Shown piece after piece: positions 40,061-52,270 of a stretch of 64,000 nt of DNA. Each line of letters begins with the position of its first letter. Position 1 is the first letter of the stretch. Where the stretch lies: contig JAMXBD010000689.1 of assembly GCA_024138025.1 (NCBI GenBank), positions 372,001-436,000 of the forward strand, written 5' to 3'. The stretch is from Combretum micranthum (taxonomy: Eukaryota; Streptophyta; Magnoliopsida; Myrtales; Combretaceae). A program made the position numbers and the translations under genes. Under the pieces are notes generated by a model. It was not told the origin of the DNA, ran no database searches, and worked only from the letters and a program-made list of their open reading frames with translations.

Positions 40061-40712
40061 GCCAAAAGCCACCATTAATGGGAAGAACTATAATTAAGAG
40101 AATGAAAAATGGAAGCAACAGGTGCATTACAAAACCAACCGCATCTCTTCATGTATGTGTAGTTTCATTCATAGTATAAATGACCAAGTCTAGAATCTCA
40201 TTTTGTCACAAGAGCATTCCGAAATGCTGTCCTGCACTGGGATGCCTCTTGTGACCAACTGACATCTCTATAATGCAACTGGCCCTCACAAAAACAGAAG
40301 GAGAAATAGCAAGAGCATCTTCAAAACTACTCTCACCGGCATTCAGCCTCATCTCCAACAACCAATCATAATGGATGAATGTTTCCGGGACTAATCTTTC
40401 CCAGCGAATAAAAGATCTTCAAGAATATAGATTCTTCAATGGTGTTCTGAGAGCAAGTGGAAGACAGCAACTGAATTCACCTACCTAAAACTTGAAAGTT
40501 GGCCATGACTTATTCAAGGGACAAATCTATTACTGTATAACTTAAAGTGTATATATAGATGACCAAAAGGGATGTCTTCTAGACAGTAATCATGGAAATG
40601 GAATGAATGAAGCCACCTATCTGATGGTCACCCAAAAATGGTGCCATGGTGATTGCAACCCAGTTGAGCCTGAAGGGAAACTGACAGACAGAAGAATTTG
40701 TTGCACATTTGA

Positions 40713-43700
40713 TCAGCTCATGTTGCGACTCTCCTCACCAGCTGCATTGCCGTTGGTTTGACTAGAGTGTTGGGAACTAGCACGAGAGCTATGCATACTA
40801 ACCGAGGGGACAGAACCAGATGAAACCATTAATGTGTTCATTCCCATGGATGTATTGTCCTTACTGGATGTGGAAACAAATGGGGTTGACATCCCAACCG
40901 GGGACCCAACAGGGTAAGGCACAACTGGCATCTCTGCAAGTGAAGATGCAGAAGGGCTGTAAGCAAGCACACCCATGGAGTGGTCAAATTTGCAGGCAGC
41001 ACCAACTTGCACTCTCCCCGTACATAGTGCAAACAGGGTGGAGGGCCCTACAAGAAAGGAAAAGAAAAGCATTAGCATAAGACTATATCATTGAAGTTTA
41101 CTTCTTCAAATCATATAATTAACAGCCCTGTGACTGTGCTAATATCCAGATATACAACATCGAAGGCTGAGTAATAGAAAATCTTTAGACCCAAAAAAGG
41201 GAAAAGGGAGGGGCTGAAGCTTATTCCTTTATGTGGCATTTTTCTTATGGCCCGAGAAGAAAAGTGACTATAAAGTCTCACCTATCCTGAAAACGTGGCA
41301 CTGAGCTGTATTAAAGTTAAAGAGATACATAAAAGCAGCATCTTATAAAATTTAGGCAAGTGAGAATGGATCCATCATCCTATGGTGAATGCTGGCTGGT
41401 TAAGATGGTACATACAAGAAAGCGAAAAAGGTAGGATCACTTCTAGTCTGGCACAAATTGTTATATTTTGATGCACTATATAATCCTGATAAAAGTGGCA
41501 TCAAGCTGTATTGAAGTGCAGAACCATCACCACATGGTACCCAACATTGTTTCATATATAAAGATCATCTAAGGTCTGAAGTCATAAGAAACATTTTCTG
41601 TGACTACGTAAGAAGAGAGATAAATCACAACATTATCTACTACCTTGGAAGGCTTTAAAATGAGTGGCTAGTGGCATCAATTTTAACATAATATTATAAG
41701 AAAAGATCCTTAATTCAAGTCCATGTATCACCATTAGACCTCCATAGAGTTAGGGCCTATTTGAATTGTTAAATTTTTATTTGTATCGGATCTGTATCGA
41801 TTTAGTATCAGTTCGGTTTGGTTAGTATATTAGCAAAACTATTGGTTTTTCATTAGTATCATATCTGTATTGGTTCAGTATCCGTTTGACACCAAAACGA
41901 CGCTAAAATGACAATAGAATGAGGGATCAAACAGGCCCTTAATCTACATGATTGGCTTGACCCAATGCCTCAAACAACACACATCAGCTCAAATGATATG
42001 TCTGAAGGGATTGAGTATACGACCTCAACAACACTATTTAGTTGAATTTTCCATCTAAGGGAAATCTCAGAAGGAAGGACAGATGAAACAATAGATTAAA
42101 ATAGAGGATATTACATGTATAATGTAGCTTTAAAAAAAAAAAAACCGCAAAATCAAATTGGTAAAAAAAAAAAAAAAATGCAAGAATATTGTTGCTATAT
42201 CGCACATTGGGAAATCTCAGAAGGAAGGACAGATGAAACAATAGATTAAAATAGAGGATAGTATATATGTATTGCTCGTTGGTTATGCGATACATGTATC
42301 CTAATTTTTCTTTTTTGCCTAGATTGCTATATCTCCAGTCCAAAATGCGACATAGCAATACTATTTTGGTAATTTTTTTTTGTATAACTTGTATTTGTGT
42401 ATTTTTTTTCAAAAAAACCTAGGCATGTGTTTCATCCAAATATAAATACACAAATACAAATTATACAAAAAAAATTACCAAAATAGTGTTTGCTCTGTCG
42501 CATCTTGGACTGGAGATACAAATATTTATCCTTCCATTGCATCTTCGGATAGAGATATAGCAACTTAGACAAAAAAATTTAGGAGCTTGTATATCGCACA
42601 AAGATTGTGGAATACAGTTTTGCCCTTATATCGCACAACCAATGAGCAATATACGTGTATCGCTTGTTGGTTATGCGATCCACATTTAAAGTGTATCGCA
42701 CAACCAACGTGCAATACACATAAAATTAAAAAAAAATTGTGTCACAACCCCAAGGTGCGATAGAGTAACATTATTTATTATTTTATTTAATTTTTTTTTT
42801 TAAATCTGGTTTTGTGGAATTTTTTTTTTGAAGCTACATTATACATGTAATATCCTAATAAAAGACATTAAGGTAATCAGATGAAGCAGATACTTTTTAG
42901 CATACAGAGAATAAAGCAAAACAAATTCACATTAACACATGTAAAAGCACATTTATGATATACACAAAAGGGTTGGGTACCTAGAGAACATTGGAGGCTA
43001 TGGAACCAGTAAGTAAAAGTACTGCAGGAAATTTCAGCTCTGAATACACACAATATACGACTGCTACATTGAAAACAACCCATGATAAAAACATCCACCA
43101 AGATACTCACATTAAGCACCATCCTAACTTTGAGCATATGCTTTACCACAGATCAAAAAGTCTATACCAGTAATAATTGCAGAATCCATCAGATGAAATG
43201 CTTGATATTCAATTATCCAGAAAAGGAGTCTAATTCTCATCATGCCTTGTTTTGTGTAAGATAGATCATGCAGAATAAGGCAGATGAAGTTTAAGAATTG
43301 AAGAAAGTGCAGCCAAGCAGACCCCGAATGGAGAAAACTGCCAGGTAGGTGACAAATTTTAAATTGTGGGAGAAGAGTCCCCGTGGTTGCCAAAAATCTT
43401 CTAATTTCAGATATCAAATTGAATTTATTTCAAAGCACAAAAAGTAGTATTTTAATAAAGTTAAAAAGAGAGGAACAGATCATGGAGGTACAAGGAGAAA
43501 GGATACACGTTTTCCACTTAAAGATCGAAATTATGAATTACGGGAAAAAAAAAAAAAAAAGAAATAATCAAACTTACCAGCTCTGTTTCCCTGACTTGGA
43601 TTGGAAGGATGACTTAGAAATTTTGACTTCAGTGATTTTACAATATTTATACTTCCAGTGATATCCTTATACCTGAGTTTAATTTTTGGACCTTTTCAGA

Positions 43701-46700
43701 CTTAAGTCCCATATTCTTAAAATTACAAATTGACAAGTCAGGTACATAAATCCTTCCTGCTAGATCATCATAACTGAGCCTGGGTAATAGAGTTTTCCAC
43801 TCAAAAGCCAAGATCAAAAAACTTGCACTACGTATAATGATAATACATCGAAACTACTTGGTTTCAACATATCCTAAAAACTAATGAGCCAATGTTTCCT
43901 ACCATAAGAGTAACCTGAGTTAAGAATCTAAATATTCATATAGTAGAAACTCCATATATCAAATAGGATTGTTTGAATAAAGAAAGCAGAAGTTTATTCT
44001 AGGACAATAAATTCTACGCATGCATTTCTCATTCTACACTTATCCACCCAAGATTGAGATAGCTCATCCTCGAGTTCTAAATCTTGAGCATTAAAAATTT
44101 CCTTTTCTCATTACCAAAATTATCTTCATCCCCTTTCTGAAGTTTGTCATTTAATCATCTAATTCTGGAGGTATCACATTCAATCCTGGATAATCCTGAT
44201 AACAAGCTTTTGGTTGAGTATCGATTCTATGCCAAAAAATTATAATTGTTATCTATTCTGAACAAACTGTTTATTCTCTCCTAGTATCTTTTGCAGATAA
44301 TACAAATAAATATATCAGAAAACCAAAGGACTGTGATCCTTCTTTCTCATATCAAATGGATAATGCATAGCAATGTCTTGCTTGCTCAACTTTTCCAAAA
44401 AATTCTTGAAATCTTTGACTTGCATTTTAGAAAGTGCCATTCTAAAATAACAATGAAGGCTCAATCTTGAAGAGGTACAATAATATTCTCTAGCACAAAT
44501 GAAGGTCCATTCAAGAATTTCACATATTTCATAAAATTTATCACCTGAAATTTTTTGGTAAAATTATCACAATTATAATTTCTTAAGCATCAGGTTATTT
44601 CTTTTAGGCAAATGTCAGACATTTAACATCATCTAATTTGCAGAGAAAGATTTGTTTAAATGAGAAACAAAACACGATGTCACAGTGTCTTTTGAAAACC
44701 TATACAAAATCAAAACTACATCTATGAAAATTTTTTAAGATTTTGCAATGTCCCTTACCACAATATTCATTAAAAGCAGCATGCATGATTTTCAGCTGCC
44801 TTTTCTTTTCCCCCTCTCAAATGTAGTAAAAATGTGAATAAATTCTCCAGCCTTTAATTTTTAATAATCCTATCTTGTTTGCCAATTTTGTAAAGACACA
44901 AAGAACTAGTGATAAACACTTTCCCAACTTAAGCAAATACATGGAAAGTGCATCCCCCAAATCTTCCATGGAAAAAAAAGAAGAATATCAACTAAAAGCT
45001 TCCAAATGCATATTTCAGCTTTCAGACTAAGTAAAAATGAAAAACTCCATCAACAAATGCATAGCTGATGTTTCCATCTTCTAAGAGGAAATTAATTTGC
45101 TTATAGAAAAGGGAAAGAATCTTAATAGAATTAATAGTTAACTTGGAAACCAAACTCTAATATTGGAAAGTAATCACTAATTAGAAAATTGAATCTTAAT
45201 CCTGATACAGCAGGGCAAAAAACTGGACATAAGATGGTCATCTTAGTATGATAAAACCAATAATATTGGGTGCAATGGACAAGACCCTGCTGTGTTTAGA
45301 TAAGCGAATGCTTGCTTAGAGAACTTTTTCAACCCTTTTCTACCCAAAACTAACCTTTGCACAACTTCCACAAATTCTGTAGCAAAAGCTTTTGACCAAA
45401 AAGTAAATAAATGGATAAAATTACATTTAGATGAAGCACCTCTCTTAAATAGACTGCCATCCAAATTCAATGCAAAAGAAAGTAGACTCTAGTCCTCTGG
45501 TCCTGAACTTAATAATTTATCCCATCACACACCCTTCACCGTATATGATCAGGATAACTCATCCTACTCATTCGATAAATATTGTGCATTTTCTTGATCC
45601 TTCACAATTTACTATAATTAAAAGACCTAGGGGAGAATGTATATCAAGCTCTTGGCCAAGAATATCCACTGCATAGAGCTAATGAAATTCTCCACAAAAG
45701 TGACATAAAGTTGTCATGACAATGGACAGTTGTACATTTCATAAATATCAACGTGGCATCATAACCGAGGGACAATGGCTGTATACGATGTTGATGCTGC
45801 CAGACCATCCAGGTATATCACAATGACAAAAGGAAAAATAAACATTAAACTTTCTTTGTAAAAGTGAATGATACACCATAAGGAAATGATTCCCATTTGG
45901 AAACTCCCGCATTCACTTATGACTTCACCTTTGTAATGAGAAACAAGCTTCACTCTGTTGGAGTTTCCTTATAATATGACACCAGTTACCATATGCCAAA
46001 AATCAATATATGAAGAATCTAGAGTTTCCTTATCCTAATTATACATTAAAAGAACAATTAGTCCAAGTAGCAGTTGCAGCTATTTATATTCTCTGTGCGG
46101 CATATGAATCTAGCAACACTGGTGTTGAGAAGGACTGCCAAGGGAAAAAATTAAGGCAAAGAGTTCTTAAACACCGTGAACACATGCAGAACATATTGGG
46201 AAATACAGGCACAGAAAAGCTAATTTATTGCCAGCTCTGGTGTATTCAATGCTGGGTAAGCTGATGGTGCGTGACACATTAATGCCAAACCACAACACAA
46301 ATGGTTGCTTGGATAGAGAGTATAGTGGACTGATTGGTGCTTGGTAATGTGAATTATTAATTGACTAAACAGAAAATGCATGCAGCAAATTGTGTTAACC
46401 TACCTGGTATGGGCTCCAGCCAGGATAAGAAACCATACTGGGTGAAACTAGAAAAGGGCCATAGGGACTTTGAACATGATGGCAGCATAGAAGGCTTGGT
46501 ATGACACCCCGTATTGTTGAGGTGAAGGGACCACTTGTGATGGTGTTGGGGGATACAAAGCATGCATAGGCACAGATGCAGGAGAGGGCGTAACTTGCAG
46601 GGGCAGAGATGGCGTTGGAATATGTATCCCATCCGGTTGTGGATGGTGAAATTTACAGGTCGCCCCAAACTTGCATTCCTTTGTTTTAACATAGTATGAA

Positions 46701-48176
46701 CACTCCTTTTCACCCTGCCAGCAATAGACACTGGTCAGGAAAATTAAAGCATTTCAACAAATGCAAACATAGGTAAAACAAAACTGCTCATGAAAACTCA
46801 TTCATAAAAATTCACATACTGGGCGTAAAGGGTATCCATAGTAATTTAAGGTCACTAGGCTAGGAGAACCAGCAGCCTGCCTGGGTGATTATACTTGCAT
46901 GATGCCCCAAACTTGCATGTGCCCGTCCTCATATAGTACTGGAAAGAGATGTTTTGCATGTCAAAACCAAAGAGGTCATATGACATTGCACAAAATTCAC
47001 TGGATGTTCATTGTCTAATATCACAACTTATCCAGCAAAGCATCAATTAAAGTTAATAAGGGAGGAAAAAAATAAAATAAATAAAACTAAACGAAAGGAG
47101 GAACAAGTACCTGACATAGAGGCTGGTCAGCTCGCTCTGGATACTCCCCATCACGAGTTTCTACAGCTCCAAATACCTACATTGTTCAAATCTTCCACTA
47201 TCCTCACTATGGCATATTTGGAAAAATTGCAATCACAATTTCCATTACTTTGGGCAGTTAAGTAATCACCTATACTCATTAAAGAAGCTTTTCTATTAAT
47301 CATGTATCAAACCCAACTCTGTAAAGGATGTGCTTAAACTCAACAAGTTGAAAATGAATGATGCAAAGGAAGCAAAACGTTTGATCATCCAAACCCATCA
47401 TGCAATTCAACTAATCTAAAACAAAATCTCACTCTATCTGATCTATAAAATTGAATAGCTGAGATTGCACAGGAAACAAAAATATTAATCCAAACATAGT
47501 ACCTGAATATGTGCGCATATATACGTATACGCATGTTAATACCTGGGAACGATCACGGGGATGATTGAATCGACATCTTGCTCCATACCCGCAAAACCCA
47601 GTGCGCAAATAATAGATACAATCAGCTTCCTCAGGGCGTTCCGGGTAGGGTTCACCACCGCACCACCTCCACCGCCACCGCCACCGCCACCACCACCGCC
47701 ACTTCCCAAACCCAGCTGCCACATAGGTTCTACATTTTGCAAAAATCAAAGATCAACATCAAAGTTCACAATCCCACATTCCAAAGCTCCAAATGTCACT
47801 CATTTCATAACTGATCACCAATCAAACACGCCCAAACTTAAATTTTAACTGCAATATGAATGTGTTATAGTAATAAAAGCAAGCGTCTACATTTCACATG
47901 TATCAAAAGATCATGACTAAAATTCACAACCCCACGTTCCAAACTCCCAAATTTCATTCATTTTAGAACCGATCACCCAATCAAACACATCAAAGACTGA
48001 ACCTTATCTCAAAAAATGAATTGGAGAATCGATACCAAGTGAGGACGACATTAAGTGCAACGACTCCTAATAACCCGTGACTGACCTTCCAAGCCGGTTT
48101 CATCCTCGGCGGTGGTCCATTTGAGCGACGGATCCAACGGTTTACCATCAGGGACCCGTCCGTACTGTTCCATCAT
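40713..48176 (-). CDS. CCCH zinc-finger protein, C3H58/ZFN type, with four 1-base frame lesions and one exon not found
   Basis: The exons on the - strand are 48176-48086, 47729-47543, 47176-47111, 46938-46820, 46714-46404 and 41047-40713, all with GT-AG borders. The start is [11 protein letters not shown] (48176 or 48173) and the stop TGA is at 40715-40713. Readable CX8CX5CX3H fingers are: 1 [20 protein letters not shown]; 2 ending [11 protein letters not shown]; 3 [20 protein letters not shown]; and the last CLHYVRGEC...CKFDH (CX7C, one residue short). [38 protein letters not shown] and [20 protein letters not shown] are typical of this plant family, which has five fingers in ~470 residues and binds nucleic acid. 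Exons 2, 4, 5 and the last are each 1 nt short of the expected frame. The fourth-finger exon is missing from the 41048-46403 intron. Only indels, no nonsense substitutions or lost Cys/His, are seen. It is therefore either a young pseudogene or the result of sequence errors. Confidence 0.85.
41753..41938. mobile_element. Tourist-like MITE in the CCCH gene intron
   Basis: The inverted ends are GGGCCTATTTGAA and, in the complement of the right end, GGGCCTGTTTGAT. The element is flanked by TTA at 41750-41752 and 41939-41941, the 3-bp duplication typical of PIF/Harbinger elements. It is 186 bp and non-coding. Confidence 0.85.
42059..42260 (+). repeat. 150-bp-offset duplication of a 52-bp segment
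   Basis: The segment starting GGGAAATCTCAGAAGGAAGG at 42059-42110 recurs at 42209-42260 without visible change. The first copy is half outside and half inside the left end of the 750-bp foldback element, so flanking DNA has been copied into the element. Confidence 0.9.
42106..42855. mobile_element. 750-bp foldback/MITE in the CCCH gene intron
   Basis: The ends GGATATTACATGTATAATGT and the complement of the right end are identical for about 24 bp, then continue imperfectly through A-rich runs. The middle is a second large inverted repeat centred near 42425 (CCAGTCCAAAATGCGACA against TGTCGCATCTTGGACTGG). The flanks TTAAAATAGA and TAATAAAAGA match at 7 of 10. Words like TATCGCACAACCAA and GGTTATGCGATA recur. 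It is not coding: the open frames here are shadows of the inverted repeats. Confidence 0.75.
47748..47996. repeat. ~90-bp direct repeat in intron 1 of the CCCH gene
   Basis: 47748-47835 and 47907-47996 share TTCACAA.CCCAC.TTCCAAA, GATCACC and CAATCAAACAC in the same order. This is probably a local duplication. Confidence 0.75.
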
Positions 48177-48660
48177 ACAGATACAGAGGAACTGTACGGA
48201 TTAGAAACTTGAATCTGCTAGCGTCAAAGTTTCTGTTCACCAATATTCCTGTAGAATCAAGGAAAGGACTTTAAGATTATGGAATGGTTTTAGAGAAAAG
48301 GAGTGAAATGGGTCTGAGTTTCTTTGTCCAACAAAAAATGGGTTTTGTTTGTTTTGAGTTCTTTTATTGCTTCTATTTATGTTCACACACAAACACAAGA
48401 GAGAGATAGAGATAAATAGAGAGAGAGAGAGAGACTTTGTCCTTGTTGTATATTTCTCTCTCTAGTTTCGTTTCCTGCTTTCTCACTCCTATTCTGGAAG
48501 ATATATTTTGTGTGCTTGAGTGTTTTGTGTTGATGTTTGTTTCACACTCGAATGTTGTGTCTATGAGTGTTTTTGGTTTGTTTGTTCAAAGGGACTTTCT
48601 TAGGTGTCTGAACTTTCTTTCCTTGCTGTTGTTGTTGTTGTTGTTGTTTGTTCAATCTCT

Positions 48661-48707
<47 letters not shown>

Positions 48708-50104
48708 TGTAGTTGTTGTAGTTTACGTGCAATGGCATGGTTGCTTGAGTTGTGGGGTTTTACGTACGCGCCAAATGTAGGAGATGTTCCCTATAAAATA
48801 ATATTAGTATGAAAGTTTTAGGACACTGCTTTTTGGTTTGGGGTTATTAGCTTATTGTTGGAGACAAATTTAAATGTGCCAGTATAGTAATTATATATCA
48901 ATAAAATGTTGTACATAATTTTCAAACGCTGCTTATAATAGGAGAGTCTTAATATACAATACAAATTTATTATTATAAAATATATATTTGATGTATTATG
49001 CAATGCAAAAAAAAATGTCAAATTACTAAATTCGTGTAGGTAAACCAATTAAGACCTAATAAGAATTGTAAATCAAGGTCTAAACAAATAAGAGATTTCT
49101 GAGTCGTTAACCATAACCAATCTTAAAGAACTTATAGTACATATACATCATATGGAAAATTGCGACCCACTGATTATATTGAACCAAAAACATCTTTATA
49201 GGAAAAACTTTAATCAACCAACTAGAAAGAATTAGAACCTTAGCATAAAATTGAATCTCAGATGAATGCAATCTCCTTGAAGCTCAAGGTTGGTAAAATT
49301 AACATAAAGGAAAGATATTAAACTCTCAATAAAATATTTATTAAGACTTCTAGGCTTAAGTGGATCTAGATAGAATAGGAAATAATCTAAATTAGTAAAC
49401 AAAATAAACATCACAATATCAATTGTTAACGATAGGTTATTTCAACTTAACTTGCTCTAAACTATCAACTCAAGAAAAAAATCAATAATAAAAGGTTAAG
49501 ATCGTGTCTACCGTCCCTAAAAAAAATTGCCAAGATATATATTGTAAGATAAAAAAACCAAAATCAATTTTAGAATTGTATCTTAAAGATGTCATTTGCT
49601 TATTTTTAAAGAAATCAAATTGCGGCTCCCTAAACTTATACAATAGCTTAGTTGCAGGTGAAAAATCTCATTTAATAACTACTTCATGCCATTTTCCGAG
49701 CATATATTTTAAATGAGTAATTTGATAATTAATATTAATCCAACTTTATTTAAACAATTAATTTCATTAATACCTAAGTAAAAAAATCCAAAAATAACTT
49801 AAAGGTACTAATTGAACATAACAATTAGATTAAAAACAATAAGTAAATAAGCAGATACAAATGAATTAACACAAGTCAGTTAACTTGCGAGAGCTTAAGC
49901 ATGGAGTGATTGGCTTGCAAAAGTTGACACTTCAACTCACAATCAACCTTAACACCTATTAACTCTCTTGTCCTAACCACTGACATTGTAGCTTGGTGAC
50001 ATTTTCCTACTTTCTTAAATGAGAGGTCCCAAGTTCGAATTCTTCATTCCCATTATAATAGCAAAAAAAGAGAAAAAAAACTCTCTTGTCGTAGCTATTT
50101 ACAA
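48177..50104. other. Upstream flank of the CCCH gene and intergenic DNA
   Basis: It contains a GA-rich run (48398-48434), a (GTT)n run (about 48627-48650) and a (CT)n run (48667-48701). These could belong to the promoter or 5' leader of the - strand gene. From 48720 to 50100 the sequence is AT-rich and unassigned. The last ~200 bp may be the 5' leader of the LINE that follows. Confidence 0.5.
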
Positions 50105-50875
50105 ATGGAAAATGCTAACTCTCATGCAAAGAACCCTACGAAGGACCAAAGGAGCGATTTGTTCAAGAGAAGAAAGAAGCATGATATCAAAATCAACCAT
50201 GATGAAACACTACAAAACAACACAATCAATGATGATGATCCCATGTTAAATGAACCAAACATGCATCGAAAATCCTATTGAGATACTATAGCCTCTCATA
50301 TGCCTAATGTTTATGAGTCGGCCTTTTTCCGAGATAAAACAAATTTGGATCAAAAGATCATGGAAGATATGGATGAGGGAAATGTTATTGAAAATAATAA
50401 TGACAGATGAAGGTGTGGGGGTCAAAACAATTGTTTTCAATAGAGAGAAGAAAGAAGCTATTAGATCGAAATGGAAGCATACAGTGATTGTGAAAGTAAT
50501 TGGACATGACCCAGCATATTATAATCTTTTAAGCAAATTGAAAACCATCCAAAGGCACATGTGAGGATTTAATATGATCAATGTAGGTAAAGGTTTTTAT
50601 TTCATAAATTTTATGGATGAAGAGGATGTTTAACTCATTATTAGAGGAGGACCCTGATTTATCAATGGATATTTTTTGGCGATCTATTGATGGATCCCTA
50701 ATTTTACCCCATTTACTAGTTAATTTTAACAGATCGTGGTGTGAGCACAAATTTAGGATTTGTCAATTGAGTATTATTATCAAGAAGCATTAATAAAGAT
50801 TGAGCAAACCTTGGGTACAATATTGAGATTTGACACTTTCGCTGCAATTCGAAAAGGGGACAATATGCTCCACTA
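50105..50875 (+). pseudogene. LINE ORF1 (gag-like) fragment with DUF4283 domain
   Basis: The frame beginning MENANSHAKNPTKDQ is broken by stops. It carries the DUF4283-type string SKWKHTVIVKVIGHDPAYYN, followed by blocks GFNMINVGKGFYFINFMDEE, GGP.FINGYFLAIY.W and YYYQEALIKIEQTLGTILRF. Such domains are found in ORF1 of plant LINEs, followed by a CCHC knuckle, which here occurs 1.9 kb further on. It is not functional. Confidence 0.75.
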
Positions 50876-51134
50876 GGGGTAAAGGTAAGGGGAGTGCCTT
50901 ATTTTTTGGCAATTTGGTACGCAATATTTGATTTTGGGCAAAAAAGTATCTGCACTTTCAAACTGATGGTATTTTGGTGCCCAATATTTGATTTTTCCAT
51001 TAGATGCTAAGAGTATAGAGGTACTAAAATGCCATCAATTTGAAAGTACGGTTTTTTTTTGCCCAAAATCAAACATTGGGCACCAATTTGCAAAAAAAAA
51101 AATGATAGTATAGACACTCTCATTGCCTTTATCC
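50876..51134. mobile_element. Mutator-like MITE inserted in the LINE
   Basis: The ends GGGGTAAAGGTAAGGGGAGT and the complement of the right end (GGATAAAGGCAATGAGAGTG) are inverted. The inner arms pair over most of the element (TTTGATTTTGGGCAAAAAA). The flanks TGCTCCACTA (50866-50875) and TGCTCGACTA (51135-51144) match at 9 of 10. It is 259 bp and almost wholly palindromic. Confidence 0.85.
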
Positions 51135-52089
51135 TGCTCGACTACGCATACAAAATTGATGCTTGACTCAACTTTTCATATACATTTTTACTACTTCAAC
51201 TATTTATCATGATTATTATTACTGTTGTTATACTTTAAGTATATAATTAATTAATTTATAAGAACAAAACTCCATTTAGTCTCTGAAAAACCCACTTAAT
51301 CCACTAGATAAACCCACTCTTATCCTTAAGTCATTCATAATTCAAATTAATTTAAACATGTTTTCTTTACTTGGATAATATATAGAAGATTCATTATCAA
51401 TACTTTGCTAATGAGGGACAACAGATCACCTAAATTATAATATAACAATCCAGATGAATTCCATCTTCTTCCTGCCAATGATCTTCTTCCCCAGACATAA
51501 ACCCTCTATCTCTCTAGTTTCTCCTTTATTACTAAGAATCGCATTCTACCCTTTACTAAACCCATGCAATCGAGAACTGTAGCAACCACCAAGTCGATCT
51601 CACCTATAATTATATCATTGAATGATCACTCTAAACTCTATTTTCTTCTTTGTCAAACCCACTCCCCATTTTCTCTTTGAACTCACTCTCTATCTATCTA
51701 ATGTGGATGGCTAACATTGATGACTTCAATAGATGACCGACCTCCATCTCCGATCAAAGCTCAGGAACATCGTCCATCTTCACACTCCAAACATCAACTA
51801 AGGCGAGCTACTATCTTTACCGCAAAACCAACCACATTATCACAACCATCACCACCGTGACTACACATCACCTGCCATGACAAGCTTTGCGACTAAGACA
51901 CTAAGTCAAAACATCACCACCACCATAATATAGAGAAGGAGACTCTCATACATGTGACCAGATTCCCTCCACACCACGATTTGGACAATGGGAACTATGT
52001 TGCAGGATAATGGAACCATACATATCCTTTGTTAACAAGAAGCACTTTTCTTCTTCTTTTTTTTTTAATTTTTTATTCTCTACTTGCAG

Positions 52090-52270
52090 AGCTTATGGTG
52101 AAACTTGTGGAATTCTGTGGTTTCTCCATGACTTTAAGGTGTTTATTGCTAAATGAGAACTTGGAAACCTTAATCTCCATTAAATCCAATGAAGCTACAA
52201 GCTATTACTAAGGAATACAAATCATCATATTCTTCGAGACCTCTTCAGATTAGAGCTATTGTGTCTCCTC
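52090..52270 (+). pseudogene. PB1-domain gene fragment, copy 1
   Basis: The sequence reads ELMVKLVEFCGFSMTLRCLL, then ENLETLISIKSNE and, after a 2-nt loss, LQAITKEYKSSYSS and LQIRAIVSPPQ. This is the second half of a plant PB1 domain (VKL..FCG..VTL.CQLP..DLETLISI.SDEEL, KIRA.LSPP). It begins right after a splice-acceptor-like TTCTCTACTTGCAG, so a genomic piece with an intron end was captured, not a spliced cDNA. It is not functional. Confidence 0.7.

Noticed and set aside
42038..42412. 124-residue open frame on the - strand with repeated [15 protein letters not shown]
   Set aside because: It is produced by the duplicated 52-bp segment and the A/T-rich arms of the foldback element.
47536..47848. 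Poly-Gly, poly-Arg/Trp and poly-Pro open frames on both strands
   Set aside because: They are shadow frames of the GGT/GGC repeat in exon 2 of the CCCH gene. Only the frames giving MWQLGLGS and, after the lesion, [10 protein letters not shown] fit the family.
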